NCBI GenBank assembly: GCA_913778205.1
Contig: CAJYUW010000014.1
Span: 1 to 62,048 of the forward strand
Reading direction: 5' to 3'
Length of the DNA: 62,048 nt
From: an uncultured Curtobacterium sp.
GTDB lineage: Bacteria; Actinomycetota; Actinomycetes; Actinomycetales; Microbacteriaceae
Part shown: positions 20,561 through 29,019 of the stretch, piece by piece
Numbering within the stretch: the stretch's first letter is position 1
Layout: every line of letters starts with the position of its first letter
Made by a program: the position numbers and the translations under genes
The notes under the pieces: model-generated
What the model was told of the DNA's origin: nothing
Databases searched by the model: none
The model's input: only the letters and a program-made list of their open reading frames with translations

Positions 20561-20827
20561 TCAGCCCCACCGCAGGCAGTCGACCGCGTCGTCGGCGGAC
20601 CAGACGTCGGGGAACGCGATGAAGCGCCGCTCGGTCGCGACGTACCGCCGCGCGCGGTAGGCGGTGCCGCCGGCGACGTCCACCCGGTCGACGTAGCCGA
20701 CGATCTCGCCGTTGGCCCGCGTCACCCGACTGAGGTCGTCACGCACGTCGAGGATCCGGAGGTCGCCACGGCTGCGGGCGACGGAGGAGGTGCGGAGGCG
20801 GAAGGTCGGTTCGGTCGTGGTGTGCAC
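20561..20827 (-). CDS. Small hypothetical protein
   Basis: An 88-aa soluble protein starting at a GTG with a strong AGGAGG Shine-Dalgarno 6 nt upstream. It reads as a beta-rich domain (ILDVRDDLSRVTRANGEIVGYVDRV) ending with DAVDCLRWG. No known domain is recognised. It diverges from msrA. Confidence 0.7.
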   Translation of the reverse strand: MHTTTEPTFRLRTSSVARSRGDLRILDVRDDLSRVTRANGEIVGYVDRVDVAGGTAYRARRYVATERRFIAFPDVWSADDAVDCLRWG

Positions 20828-21029
20828 GGGTGGCCTCCTGGTGTGTCGGTCGATGGTCCGGTCTGCGTGGTGACGACGGTACGTACGACCACCGACACGC
20901 CGAGGAAGCACGGCATGACCTGTTGACGGACCCGTCCCGGTCCGCCACCGGGGAGGGATCGTCCCCCGGTGAAGCGGCTTGGCCGACGCTCCCGGTGGAC
21001 GCGCACCCGCCGCGCGGTACCGTGGCGGC

Positions 21030-21557
21030 ATGAGAACGTTCGTGCTCGCTGGTGGATGCTTCTGGTGCCTCGACGCGGTGTACCGCACCCTCCAGGGCGT
21101 GCAGGACGTCGTGTCCGGGTACATCGGTGGGACGACCGACGACCCGACCTACGAGCTCGTGTGCACCGGCACGACCGGTCACGCCGAAGCCGTCGCCGTC
21201 ACCTTCGACGAGACGCAGCTCCCGGCCGACGTCGTCCTCGACGTCTTCTTCACGCTGCACGACCCGCGCCAGCTCAACCGGCAGGGCGCCGACGTCGGCA
21301 CGCAGTACCGTTCCGCGATGTTCCCGGCGGACGACGAGCAGCGCTCGCTGTTCGAGCGGGCGATCGAGCGCGCGTCCGACATCTGGGACGGCGGCGTCGT
21401 GACGACCATCGAGCCGCTCACGACGTTCCACCGCGCGGAGGAGTACCACCAGGACTTCTTCGCGAAGAACCCCGGACAGGGCTACTGCCTGGCGGTCGCG
21501 TTGCCGAAGGTGAACAAGGTCCGCAAGGCGTACGGTCAGTACATCCTGGCGTCCTAG
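21030..21557 (+). CDS. msrA: Peptide-methionine (S)-S-oxide reductase
   Basis: A 175-aa cytosolic enzyme that repairs oxidised methionine. The catalytic motif GGCFWC is at residues 8-13 with Cys10 the nucleophile; the EEYHQDF segment is also conserved. TACCGT at 21018-21023 lies 6 nt before the ATG, implying a leaderless transcript. Confidence 0.96.
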   Translation: MRTFVLAGGCFWCLDAVYRTLQGVQDVVSGYIGGTTDDPTYELVCTGTTGHAEAVAVTFDETQLPADVVLDVFFTLHDPRQLNRQGADVGTQYRSAMFPADDEQRSLFERAIERASDIWDGGVVTTIEPLTTFHRAEEYHQDFFAKNPGQGYCLAVALPKVNKVRKAYGQYILAS

Positions 21558-21592
21558 GGCGGGCGTCGGGGCCACGAGGAGGTGGTCGATCG

Positions 21593-21811
21593 ATGACGAA
21601 CAACACGACGACGGCAGGGTCAGCGACCTGGGTGGCGGTGGGACCCGCCGGAGCCGTCGGGAGCATCCACCGCGAGCCGGACGGCTTCCACGTCGAGCTC
21701 TACGGCCGACGGGGGACCGGATCGGTCTTCCCGTCGCTCGACTCGGCCAAGAGCGCGGTCCACGCGGCCATGGGGCCGCTCGCGGACCGGCCGGAGTTCC
21801 GAGCGCACTGA
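21593..21811 (+). CDS. Small hypothetical protein
   Basis: A 72-aa protein 35 bp after msrA, likely in the same transcript. It has an N-terminal Thr/Asn stretch and a compact beta-hairpin-plus-helix region (GSIHREPDGFHVELYGRR, then SAKSAVHAAMG). Function unknown. Confidence 0.65.
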   Translation: MTNNTTTAGSATWVAVGPAGAVGSIHREPDGFHVELYGRRGTGSVFPSLDSAKSAVHAAMGPLADRPEFRAH

Positions 21812-21976
21812 GCGGACGCCCGCGGCGGCGGGGGTGCGTGCGGCGCGCGCTCGCCGCAGCGGGTTCGGCCTGGAGGCCCGGGGCACGTCTCCTGCACAGG
21901 TCGCGTCCGGCTCGCGGTCGTCCACAGATCGGGGCCCGGTCCGCTCCCGCGGCCCGGGCCCCGCGACGATCGCAGC

Positions 21977-22618
21977 ATGAACGACACGATCACCATCTGC
22001 GGCATCGTCGCCACCGAACCCCGGCACCTCGTCACCGACACGGGCGTCGCCATCACGAGCCTCCGGCTGGCCTCGCCGTCGCGTCGCTTCGACCGGGCCA
22101 CCGGCGCGTGGACGAACGGCGCGACCAACTGGTTCACGGTCACCGCGTTCCGGTCCCTGGCCGCGAACGTCCACAAGTCCCTCAAGAAGGGTGACCGCAT
22201 CGTCGTCACCGGGCGCGTGCGGATCCGGACGTGGGAGCGCGACGGCCGTGGCGGCACAGCCGTCGAGGTCGACGCCGAGGGCATCGGTCACGACCTGGCG
22301 TGGGGCATCAGCAACTGGATCCGTGTGCCCCGGCAGGCGAACGACGGTCCGGTGCCGGGCGGCGGGGAACGCGTCGACCCGCGTACCGGGGAGCTCCACG
22401 CGACCGGGCCGCACGAGTCCGGTGAGGACGCTCCCGGCGGGCACGTCGCCACGGACGAGCCGGGGGAGGAACCCCTGCCCGACCCCGCGGAGGCGGACCG
22501 GCACGCCGCGGCGATCCTCGGGGACGAGGCCCCGGCGCCCGGTCCCGGCGGGGCGTCCGGGATCGACGAGCGTGACGTCTCCGCGCACGATCCCTTCGCG
22601 GCGTCCGACGCCGCCTGA
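21977..22618 (+). CDS. ssb: Single-stranded DNA-binding protein
   Basis: An OB-fold protein of 213 aa: N-terminal ITICGIVATEPRHL, NWFTVTAFRSLAANV and GDRIVVTGRVRI cover the DNA-binding domain (about residues 1-115). The C-terminal half is acidic and Gly/Pro-rich, but the tip (DPFAASDAA) only partly resembles the DDxPF tip that recruits partner proteins, so it may be a paralogue rather than the main replicative SSB. Confidence 0.88.
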   Translation: MNDTITICGIVATEPRHLVTDTGVAITSLRLASPSRRFDRATGAWTNGATNWFTVTAFRSLAANVHKSLKKGDRIVVTGRVRIRTWERDGRGGTAVEVDAEGIGHDLAWGISNWIRVPRQANDGPVPGGGERVDPRTGELHATGPHESGEDAPGGHVATDEPGEEPLPDPAEADRHAAAILGDEAPAPGPGGASGIDERDVSAHDPFAASDAA

Positions 22619-22768
22619 CCACCGGAGCGGTCACGGCCGACACGGCGAACGCGCCGGGCACCCGGTGGTGTCCGACGCGTTCGTCGTACGTCCGGTACGG
22701 GGCGGCCGCGCCCAGCTGGGCAGGCCCCGGCCCGCGATCGGCCCCGGCCGATCAGCCCCGGTGGTCGA

Positions 22769-23494
22769 TCAGCCCCAGTTCTGGGCGATCATCGCGATGC
22801 CGGAGACCTGGTCGGAGTCCCAGTCGTGCCCACGGGCCAGCCCCGACACGGTGCCGTCGATCGCGAAGCTCGCGCCCTGACCCCGGTTGTCGGCCTTCGT
22901 CTGCTTCGCGCGCAGGCCGTGGAAGGCGAAACCGGTGTTCCACTTGCCGGCGAGACCGGTCCGCTTGGTGGTGTCGTTGATCTTGATGCTGATGTCCTGC
23001 ACCGTCGAGTGCACGGTGTCGCCGTTGAGTCGGGCGTTCGCCTCGGCGTTGAAGAACAGCCGCCCGTCGAGGTTGACCCCGATGTTCTGGAGCACCTTGC
23101 CGTTCGCGACCACCGCGGCGACGTCGTTCTTGTACCAGCGCAGCCCGACCGAGGTCAGGTTGTTCGACGCCGCGCTCAGGTAGCCGTAGCTGAACTTGCC
23201 GTTCTGCACGCGCTCCCAGATGAACCGCGGCTTGCCCCTGCTCTGCGTCGACCCGGTGTCCGACTGGATGCCGAACGCGAACGCGTTGTTGTGGGCGTCG
23301 TGGATGTTGAGGTACGACGAGTAGCCGGTGCCGGAGCCCTTCGCGCTGATCTTCGCCGTGTAGTTGACGTACACCGTTCCCTTCGGCACAGCGGCGGCGG
23401 CGGAGGCCGGCGCAGCGGGGAGGGTCACCGCCATCCCGAGTGCGAGCGCCCCGACGAGGGGCAGCACGAGACGACGGAGTCGTGAGTTCGCCAT
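22769..23494 (-). CDS. Secreted protein of unknown function
   Basis: A 241-aa protein with a classic Sec signal peptide (basic NSRLRR, hydrophobic core, cleavage near ASA at about residue 32). The mature part is Asn/Gly/Ser-rich and beta-strand-like (YVNYTAKISAKGSGTGYSSY, then LNIHDAHNNAFAFG), with no Cys and no recognised motif. It could be a lectin-like or jelly-roll extracellular protein, but this is a guess. Confidence 0.8.
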   Translation of the reverse strand: MANSRLRRLVLPLVGALALGMAVTLPAAPASAAAAVPKGTVYVNYTAKISAKGSGTGYSSYLNIHDAHNNAFAFGIQSDTGSTQSRGKPRFIWERVQNGKFSYGYLSAASNNLTSVGLRWYKNDVAAVVANGKVLQNIGVNLDGRLFFNAEANARLNGDTVHSTVQDISIKINDTTKRTGLAGKWNTGFAFHGLRAKQTKADNRGQGASFAIDGTVSGLARGHDWDSDQVSGIAMIAQNWG

Positions 23495-23676
23495 GAGGTC
23501 CTGGTCCTGTCCTGATCGATGCCGAGATGGTGGTTCGGGTCCCGTCGGCGAGGTGATGCAGGTACCGTACGTCGCCCGGCCCCGAGCCGTCAGCCCCCGA
23601 ACGGGTCCGTGCGCGTTCCGGCGAAGGACCCCGTGCCGCGCGGTCGGCCGCCGGGGTCACTACACTTGGGCGCGAT

Positions 23677-25362
23677 ATGGCTGAGTACATCTACCAGATG
23701 GTCCGCGCCCGCAAGTCGGTCGGCGACAAGCTGATCCTCGACGACGTCACGATGTCGTTCCTCCCCGGCGCGAAGATCGGCGTCGTCGGACCGAACGGCG
23801 CGGGCAAGTCGACGATCCTGAAGATCATGGCGGGTCTCGACCAGCCGTCCAACGGCGAGGCGAAGCTGACCCCCGGCTTCACCGTCGGCATCCTCATGCA
23901 GGAGCCGGAGCTCGACGAGGACAAGACCGTCCTCGAGAACGTCCAGCAGGGCGTCGGCGAGATCCACGGCAAGGTCGTCCGCTTCAACGAGATCTCGGCG
24001 CTCATGGCCGAGCCGGACGCCGACTTCGACGCGCTCCTCGCCGAGATGGGCACGCTGCAGGAGGAGATCGACGCCGCTGACGCCTGGGACCTCGACTCCC
24101 AGCTCGAGCAGGCCATGGCCGCGCTCCAGTGCCCTCCGGGGGACGAGAAGGTCACCCACCTGTCCGGTGGTGAGAAGCGCCGCGTCGCCCTCTGCAAGCT
24201 GCTGCTCCAGAAGCCCGACCTGCTGCTCCTCGACGAGCCCACGAACCACCTCGACGCCGAGTCGGTGCTCTGGCTCGAGCAGCACCTGCAGCAGTACCAC
24301 GGCGCCGTCCTCGCGGTGACCCACGACCGGTACTTCCTCGACCACGTCGCACAGTGGATCGCCGAGGTCGACCGTGGGCGTCTGTACCCGTACGAGGGCA
24401 ACTACTCGACGTACCTCGAGAAGAAGCGCTCGCGCCTCGAGGTCCAGGGCAAGAAGGACGCCAAGCTCGCCAAGCGGCTGTCGTCCGAGCTCGACTGGGT
24501 CCGGAGCAACCAGAAGGGCCGCCAGGCGAAGTCGAAGGCCCGCCTCGCCCGCTACGAGGAGATGGTCGCCGAGGCCGAGCGCACGCGGAAGCTCGACTTC
24601 GAGGAGATCGTGATCCCGGTGGGTCCGCGTCTGGGCTCCCAGGTCATCGACGCCGAGAAGCTGCACAAGCAGTTCGGCGAGCGCGTCATCATCGACGACC
24701 TCTCCTTCACCCTGCCGCGCAACGGCATCGTCGGCGTGATCGGTCCGAACGGCGTCGGCAAGACCACGCTGTTCAAGACCATCGTCGGCCTCGAGCCGCT
24801 CGACGGCGGCACGCTCAAGGTCGGTGAGACGGTCAACATCTCGTACGTGGACCAGAGCCGCGGCGGCATCGACCCGAACAAGAACCTGTGGGAGGTCGTG
24901 TCCGACGGGCTCGACTACATCCAGGTCGGCAAGACCGAGATCCCGTCCCGCGCCTACGTGTCGCAGTTCGGCTTCAAGGGTCCGGACCAGCAGAAGAAGG
25001 CAGGCGTGCTCTCCGGCGGTGAGCGCAACCGTCTCAACCTGGCCCTGACGCTCAAGCAGGGCGGCAACCTCCTGCTGCTCGACGAGCCGACCAACGACCT
25101 CGACGTCGAGACCCTCGGCAGCCTCGAGAACGCCCTCCTGGAGTACCCCGGCTGTGCCGTCGTGATCACCCACGACCGGTGGTTCCTCGACCGCATCGCC
25201 ACGCACATCCTCGCGTGGGAGGGGCTCAACGAGGACGGCACGCCGAACTGGTACTGGTACGAGGGCAACTTCGAGGCGTACGAGGAGAACAAGATCGAGC
25301 GTCTCGGCGTCGACGCCGCGAAGCCCGGCCGGGCGACGTACCGCAAGCTCACGCGCGACTGA
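23677..25362 (+). CDS. ettA: Energy-dependent translational throttle protein EttA (ABC-F)
   Basis: A cytosolic ABC-F ATPase of 561 aa with two ABC domains that acts at the ribosomal E site and gates early elongation according to ATP level. Walker A motifs are GPNGAGKST (about residue 38) and GPNGVGKTT; signatures LSGGEKRR and LSGGERNR; the inter-domain linker contains the KSKARLARYEEM arm motif. TACACT at 23661-23666 lies 10 nt before the ATG, leaving a leader of only a few bases. Confidence 0.95.
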   Translation: MAEYIYQMVRARKSVGDKLILDDVTMSFLPGAKIGVVGPNGAGKSTILKIMAGLDQPSNGEAKLTPGFTVGILMQEPELDEDKTVLENVQQGVGEIHGKVVRFNEISALMAEPDADFDALLAEMGTLQEEIDAADAWDLDSQLEQAMAALQCPPGDEKVTHLSGGEKRRVALCKLLLQKPDLLLLDEPTNHLDAESVLWLEQHLQQYHGAVLAVTHDRYFLDHVAQWIAEVDRGRLYPYEGNYSTYLEKKRSRLEVQGKKDAKLAKRLSSELDWVRSNQKGRQAKSKARLARYEEMVAEAERTRKLDFEEIVIPVGPRLGSQVIDAEKLHKQFGERVIIDDLSFTLPRNGIVGVIGPNGVGKTTLFKTIVGLEPLDGGTLKVGETVNISYVDQSRGGIDPNKNLWEVVSDGLDYIQVGKTEIPSRAYVSQFGFKGPDQQKKAGVLSGGERNRLNLALTLKQGGNLLLLDEPTNDLDVETLGSLENALLEYPGCAVVITHDRWFLDRIATHILAWEGLNEDGTPNWYWYEGNFEAYEENKIERLGVDAAKPGRATYRKLTRD

Positions 25363-25365
25363 TCC

Positions 25366-25848
25366 GTGGCGGTGCTGCACGCTCCGATCCGCATGCGGTG
25401 GAGCGACATCGACGCGTACGGGCACGTCAACAACTCCGCGATGCTGCGTCTCCTGGAGGAGGCGCGCATCGTGGGGTTCTGGGGCGCCGACCCGGACGAG
25501 CCGGTGGCGGACGGGGAGCTGCCCGACCCGATCATCGACGGTCGGCCCGGCTCGGGCACGATGACCGTCATCGCAGCCCAGCGGTTGGAGTACCTCGCGT
25601 CGATCCCGTACTTCCGGCAGCCGCTCGACATCCGGATGTGGATCGGGCGGATCGGTGGTGCGAGCATCGACGTCTCCTACGAGGTGTGGAGCCCGCTCGG
25701 CCACGAGCCGGCCGAGCTCTACACCCGGGCGACCACGGCGCTCGTGATGGTCGACGCGGCGACGAACCGTCCTCGGCGCCTCACCGCGGACGAGCGGGCC
25801 GCGTGCGAGCCGTACGTCCAGGAGCCGGTGCAGTTCTCGCGTCCCTGA
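25366..25848 (+). CDS. Acyl-CoA thioesterase, 4HBT hot-dog fold
   Basis: A 160-aa protein starting at a GTG 3 bp after the ettA stop, so co-transcribed. The motif WSDIDAYGHVNNSAMLRLLEEAR is the YbgC/4-hydroxybenzoyl-CoA thioesterase signature with catalytic Asp. The physiological acyl-CoA is unknown. Confidence 0.88.
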   Translation: MAVLHAPIRMRWSDIDAYGHVNNSAMLRLLEEARIVGFWGADPDEPVADGELPDPIIDGRPGSGTMTVIAAQRLEYLASIPYFRQPLDIRMWIGRIGGASIDVSYEVWSPLGHEPAELYTRATTALVMVDAATNRPRRLTADERAACEPYVQEPVQFSRP

Positions 25849-25874
25849 CGCCCTGACGCCCTGACGCCCTGACG
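25843..25874. repeat. 8-bp tandem repeat CCCTGACG, four copies
   Basis: Four perfect copies overlap the stop codon of the thioesterase gene, followed by diverged GTCCTGACGTCCTGGCGTCC. It lies between convergent genes. Confidence 0.85.
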
Positions 25875-25918
25875 CCCGGCCACCCGGACGTCCTGACGTC
25901 CTGGCGTCCCGGTCCGGC

Positions 25919-26773
25919 TCACCGCGGAACGCGCATCATGCCCTCCTGCGCGACGCTCGCGAGCAGGACACCGTCTCGCGAGAACATCCGACCGAACGCG
26001 AGTCCCCGGCCGCCCTGCGCGCTCGGGGACTCCTGCGTGTAGAGGACCCAGTCGTCGGCTCGGCCGTCGCGGTGCCACCACATCGCGTGGTCGAGGCTCG
26101 CGCTCTTCACCCCGGGGTTGCCCCACGCGACCCCGTGGCGGCGCATCACGGGTTCGAGGATCGAGAGGTCGCTCGCGTAGCCGAGCACGGCGCGGTGGAG
26201 CGCCGGGTCCGCCGGCAGGTCCCCGTCGACGCGGAACCACACCGCCTGGTGCGGGACACGCTCGCCCTGCACGTCGACGAACACCGGGCCCTCGACGTGC
26301 CGGAGGTCGATCGAGCGCTCGGCCCAGGCCCGTGCGACCGGGTGGTCGATCGCGGAGAGGATCGAGGCCGCCGACGGCAGGTCCTCGGGCGCGGGGGTGT
26401 CGACCGGGAACGGGTCCTGGTGCTCGACGCCGTCGTCCGGTCGTTGGAACGACGCGATCATGGAGAAGATCGGGAGGCCCCGCTGGTACGCCTGCACCCG
26501 CCTCGTCGCGAACGACCGGCCGTCGTGGATCCGTTCGACGCCGAACGTGATCGGGAGTCCGGTGTCGCCCGGCCGGAGGAAGTACCCGTGCATCGAGTGG
26601 ATGTCGCGGTCCTCGATGGTGGCCTGCGCCGCGACGATGCACTGGGCGAGCACCTGCCCGCCGAACACCCGGCCGTTCGGTGACCAGTGGCTGGCACCGG
26701 TCAGGATCGTCTCGCCGGTGGCGGCGCCGGTGTCGTCGAGTCGCAGGGTCCGCAGGAAGTCCGGTTCGCTCAC
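25919..26773 (-). CDS. tesB: Acyl-CoA thioesterase II
   Basis: A double hot-dog thioesterase of 284 aa. TesB hallmarks are GRVFGGQVLAQ in the first half and SLDHAMWWHR (catalytic Asp) in the second. It hydrolyses medium and long acyl-CoAs in the cytosol. The GTG start has TAGGAT (26780-26785, minus strand) 6 nt upstream, so it is leaderless. Confidence 0.93.
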   Translation of the reverse strand: MSEPDFLRTLRLDDTGAATGETILTGASHWSPNGRVFGGQVLAQCIVAAQATIEDRDIHSMHGYFLRPGDTGLPITFGVERIHDGRSFATRRVQAYQRGLPIFSMIASFQRPDDGVEHQDPFPVDTPAPEDLPSAASILSAIDHPVARAWAERSIDLRHVEGPVFVDVQGERVPHQAVWFRVDGDLPADPALHRAVLGYASDLSILEPVMRRHGVAWGNPGVKSASLDHAMWWHRDGRADDWVLYTQESPSAQGGRGLAFGRMFSRDGVLLASVAQEGMMRVPR

Positions 26774-26786
26774 GCGGTCATCCTAC

Positions 26787-26821
26787 GGAGCCGGGAGCCG
26801 GGAGCCGGGAGCCGGGAGCCG
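26787..26821. repeat. 7-bp tandem repeat GGAGCCG, five copies, between divergent promoters
   Basis: Five perfect copies lie between the TAGGAT -10 boxes of tesB (26780-26785) and the 26851 gene (26836-26841). The expected -35 regions of both promoters fall in or at the edge of the array. Confidence 0.92.
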
Positions 26822-26850
26822 GAGGCCTGCCCCGGTAGGATCGACGGGAC

Positions 26851-27552
26851 ATGGGCACCACCTTCACCCTCCCCGACGTCGCCTCCCTCGGTGACCTCCG
26901 CACCTACCTCGGCCGTGCCGCTCGGGTCGAGGACGGCTCGGTGCGGCTCATCGCCGACTCCGGCGTCCTCGCGGTCTACACGGCGATCCTCTACCCCGCA
27001 GGGCTCCTCGACGAACTGCCGACGGTCCTCGGCCTGCGCACCTTCTCCCTCGCCGAGCCCGCGACCATCGACGCCGTGGTCCCGCTCGCCTCGCTCCGGG
27101 AACGGCTCCGCCTGCTCGCGGACGCACAGGACGCCGAGCACGCGGAGGGCGCTGACCCGACGCGCGCGACCCCGATCGAGGTCGAGCTCCCGCTCGGGGT
27201 CCACACCGTCACCTGGGCCGCCATCTCACCGCCCCGCGGCGGGTGGGTGCCACTGCCCGACGTCTCGGCCGAGCTCCTCCGCCGTGCGGCGAAGGCCGGC
27301 ATCGCCGAGGTCGCCGAAGCCGTCCCCACGAACGCCGGCGACGCGATCGTGCGCCGCGTCCGGTCCGAGGTCTGGGGTCGTCCGATCCCGATGATCGAGC
27401 ACCTGCCCGCCGGTGCGGGGTTCGCGGGGGAGAGCCTGGGGTTCCTCGGGCACGACCCCGTCCGCGTGTTCGAGACCGGACCGTGGAGCCGCCTCACCAC
27501 CTCGCGCGGGCACGTCCTCGTGAAGCGACGAGCCTGGTCGCTCAGCTCCTAG
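26851..27552 (+). CDS. Conserved actinobacterial protein of unknown function
   Basis: A 233-aa soluble protein with no Cys and no recognisable catalytic motif; it reads as mixed alpha/beta with DLRTYLGRAARVEDGSVRLI at the N-terminus and a basic C-terminus. TAGGAT at 26836-26841 is 9 nt before the ATG. It looks like a lineage-specific conserved hypothetical protein. Confidence 0.75.
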   Translation: MGTTFTLPDVASLGDLRTYLGRAARVEDGSVRLIADSGVLAVYTAILYPAGLLDELPTVLGLRTFSLAEPATIDAVVPLASLRERLRLLADAQDAEHAEGADPTRATPIEVELPLGVHTVTWAAISPPRGGWVPLPDVSAELLRRAAKAGIAEVAEAVPTNAGDAIVRRVRSEVWGRPIPMIEHLPAGAGFAGESLGFLGHDPVRVFETGPWSRLTTSRGHVLVKRRAWSLSS

Positions 27553-27595
27553 CCGCGGACTGCGCGCACCGAGGCCCGCGTGGTTGGCTGGTGCC

Positions 27596-28438
27596 ATGCA
27601 CGTCTTCCTCACCGGCGCGTCCGGCTACATCGGTTCCTCGGTCCTCCGTGCCCTCGTCGCCCACGGGCACGAGGTCACGGCCGTCGTCCGCTCGGACGAG
27701 AAGGCCCAGCGTGTCCGGGACGCCGGCGGCCACGCGGTCGTCGGCGACGTCACCGACGCCGACCTCGTGGAGCGCACGGCGCGCGAGACCGACGGCGTCG
27801 TGCACACCGCGTCGTCCGAGGAGGTCGACCCGGTGCTCACCACGACCGTCCTCCGCGCGCTCGAGGGCACACCGAAGCCCTTCGTCCACACCGGCGGGAT
27901 CTTCACCTTCGGCAACTCGACGGACATCTCGGAGCAGTCGCCGATCGACCCGCCAGCGCTGACGGCGTGGCGCGTCGCGAACGAGGCAGCGGTCCGGGCC
28001 AGCAGCGCCCGGACCACCATCGTCGCTCCCGGGATCGTCTACGGGCGCGGCGCCGGGATCCCGGCGATGTTCGTCGGTGACGACGAGCGGGAGGTCCGAC
28101 TGGTCGGCGACGGCTCGCAACGCTGGACGACGGTGCACATCGACGACCTCGGGGAGCTCTACGTCCTCGCGCTGCACCGTGCGGAGCAGGACGGCTACGT
28201 CGTCGCCGCGACCGGGGACAACCCCACCCTGCGCGAGGTCGCGGAGGCGGGCGCGCACGGTTCGGCGGTCGTCGCCGAGAGCGTCGACGAGTCGCGCGCA
28301 CGGCTCGGCGCGGACTTCGCCGACGCCCTGCTCCTCCACCAGGAGGCGTCCGGCGCGCACGCGCGCACCGCGTTCGGGTGGGACCCGACCCGGCCCTCGC
28401 TCGTCGAGGACCTCGCGGACGGATCGTACGTGCGCTGA
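27596..28438 (+). CDS. NAD(P)-dependent epimerase / extended SDR
   Basis: A Rossmann-fold protein of 280 aa with the N-terminal nucleotide motif TGASGYIGS (residues 6-14) and VVHTAS. The usual YxxxK active-site pair is not obvious, so it may be an atypical SDR of the NmrA/YwnB-like type. The ATG at 27596 is preferred over an upstream TTG because it places MHVFLTGASG at the N-terminus, as in relatives. Confidence 0.82.
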   Translation: MHVFLTGASGYIGSSVLRALVAHGHEVTAVVRSDEKAQRVRDAGGHAVVGDVTDADLVERTARETDGVVHTASSEEVDPVLTTTVLRALEGTPKPFVHTGGIFTFGNSTDISEQSPIDPPALTAWRVANEAAVRASSARTTIVAPGIVYGRGAGIPAMFVGDDEREVRLVGDGSQRWTTVHIDDLGELYVLALHRAEQDGYVVAATGDNPTLREVAEAGAHGSAVVAESVDESRARLGADFADALLLHQEASGAHARTAFGWDPTRPSLVEDLADGSYVR

Positions 28439-28461
28439 CGTCGCCCCCGGCGTCGTCCCGG

Positions 28462-28521
28462 CCACGCACCGGACGGGAGGCACGGGTCGGCGCCGCCCCG
28501 TGCCTCCCGTCCGGTGCGTGG
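28462..28521. terminator. Bidirectional terminator with 25-bp perfect stem
   Basis: Left arm 28462-28486 and right arm 28497-28521 are perfectly complementary with a 10-nt loop. It separates the convergent SDR and globin genes. The arms contain GGACGGGAGGCACGG, a motif shared with other terminators in the window. Confidence 0.88.
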
Positions 28522-28538
28522 TGACCACGCGACGGACG

Positions 28539-29009
28539 TCAGTCGAAGGCGTTCGTCATGGCGTGCGCGGCGCGGTCGAGGTAGGCCCAGAGCTCGGCCT
28601 CATCGAGGGGCGCCAGTCCGAGCGACCCGACGGCGTCGTGCATGTGGTGGAGCCAGCGTTCGCGCGCCTCGGCGGTGATGCGGAACGGCTGGTGCCGCAT
28701 CCGCAGCCGGGGGTGGCCGCGTTCCTCGCTGTAGGTGCCCGGGCCGCCCCAGTACTGCTGCAGGAAGGCCGACAGTCGCCAGATGGCGCCCTCGAGGTCG
28801 TCGGCCGGGTACATCGGCCAGATGACGTCGTCCTGCTGCACGCCCTCGTAGAACCGGCGGACGAGTCGGTCGAACGTCGGTGCCCCGCCGATGCGGTCGT
28901 AGAGCGATCCGGTCGCCGACACCCCGCGTTCGCCGACGCGGAGGGTGATCGGCTGCGCCGGCACCCGGCCCGGGGCCGGGACGCCGCCGGTGGTGGGGTC
29001 GTCGGTCAT
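28539..29009 (-). CDS. Truncated hemoglobin, group II
   Basis: A 156-aa protein. After a disordered ~34 residues the 2-on-2 globin begins at SLYDRIGGAPTFDRLVRRFY. Features are the B10 Tyr, proximal His in MRHQPFRI and Trp in WLHHMHDAV, as in GlbO proteins. It binds heme and O2 or NO. It starts 10 bp after mscS and is probably co-transcribed. Confidence 0.92.
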   Translation of the reverse strand: MTDDPTTGGVPAPGRVPAQPITLRVGERGVSATGSLYDRIGGAPTFDRLVRRFYEGVQQDDVIWPMYPADDLEGAIWRLSAFLQQYWGGPGTYSEERGHPRLRMRHQPFRITAEARERWLHHMHDAVGSLGLAPLDEAELWAYLDRAAHAMTNAFD

Positions 29010-29019
29010 GCGATGGTGC

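Noticed and set aside
22618..22669. Terminator after ssb (ACCACCGG...CCGGTGGT)
   Set aside because: The 8-bp stem encloses a loop of about 36 nt without good inner pairing, so it was not listed as a feature.
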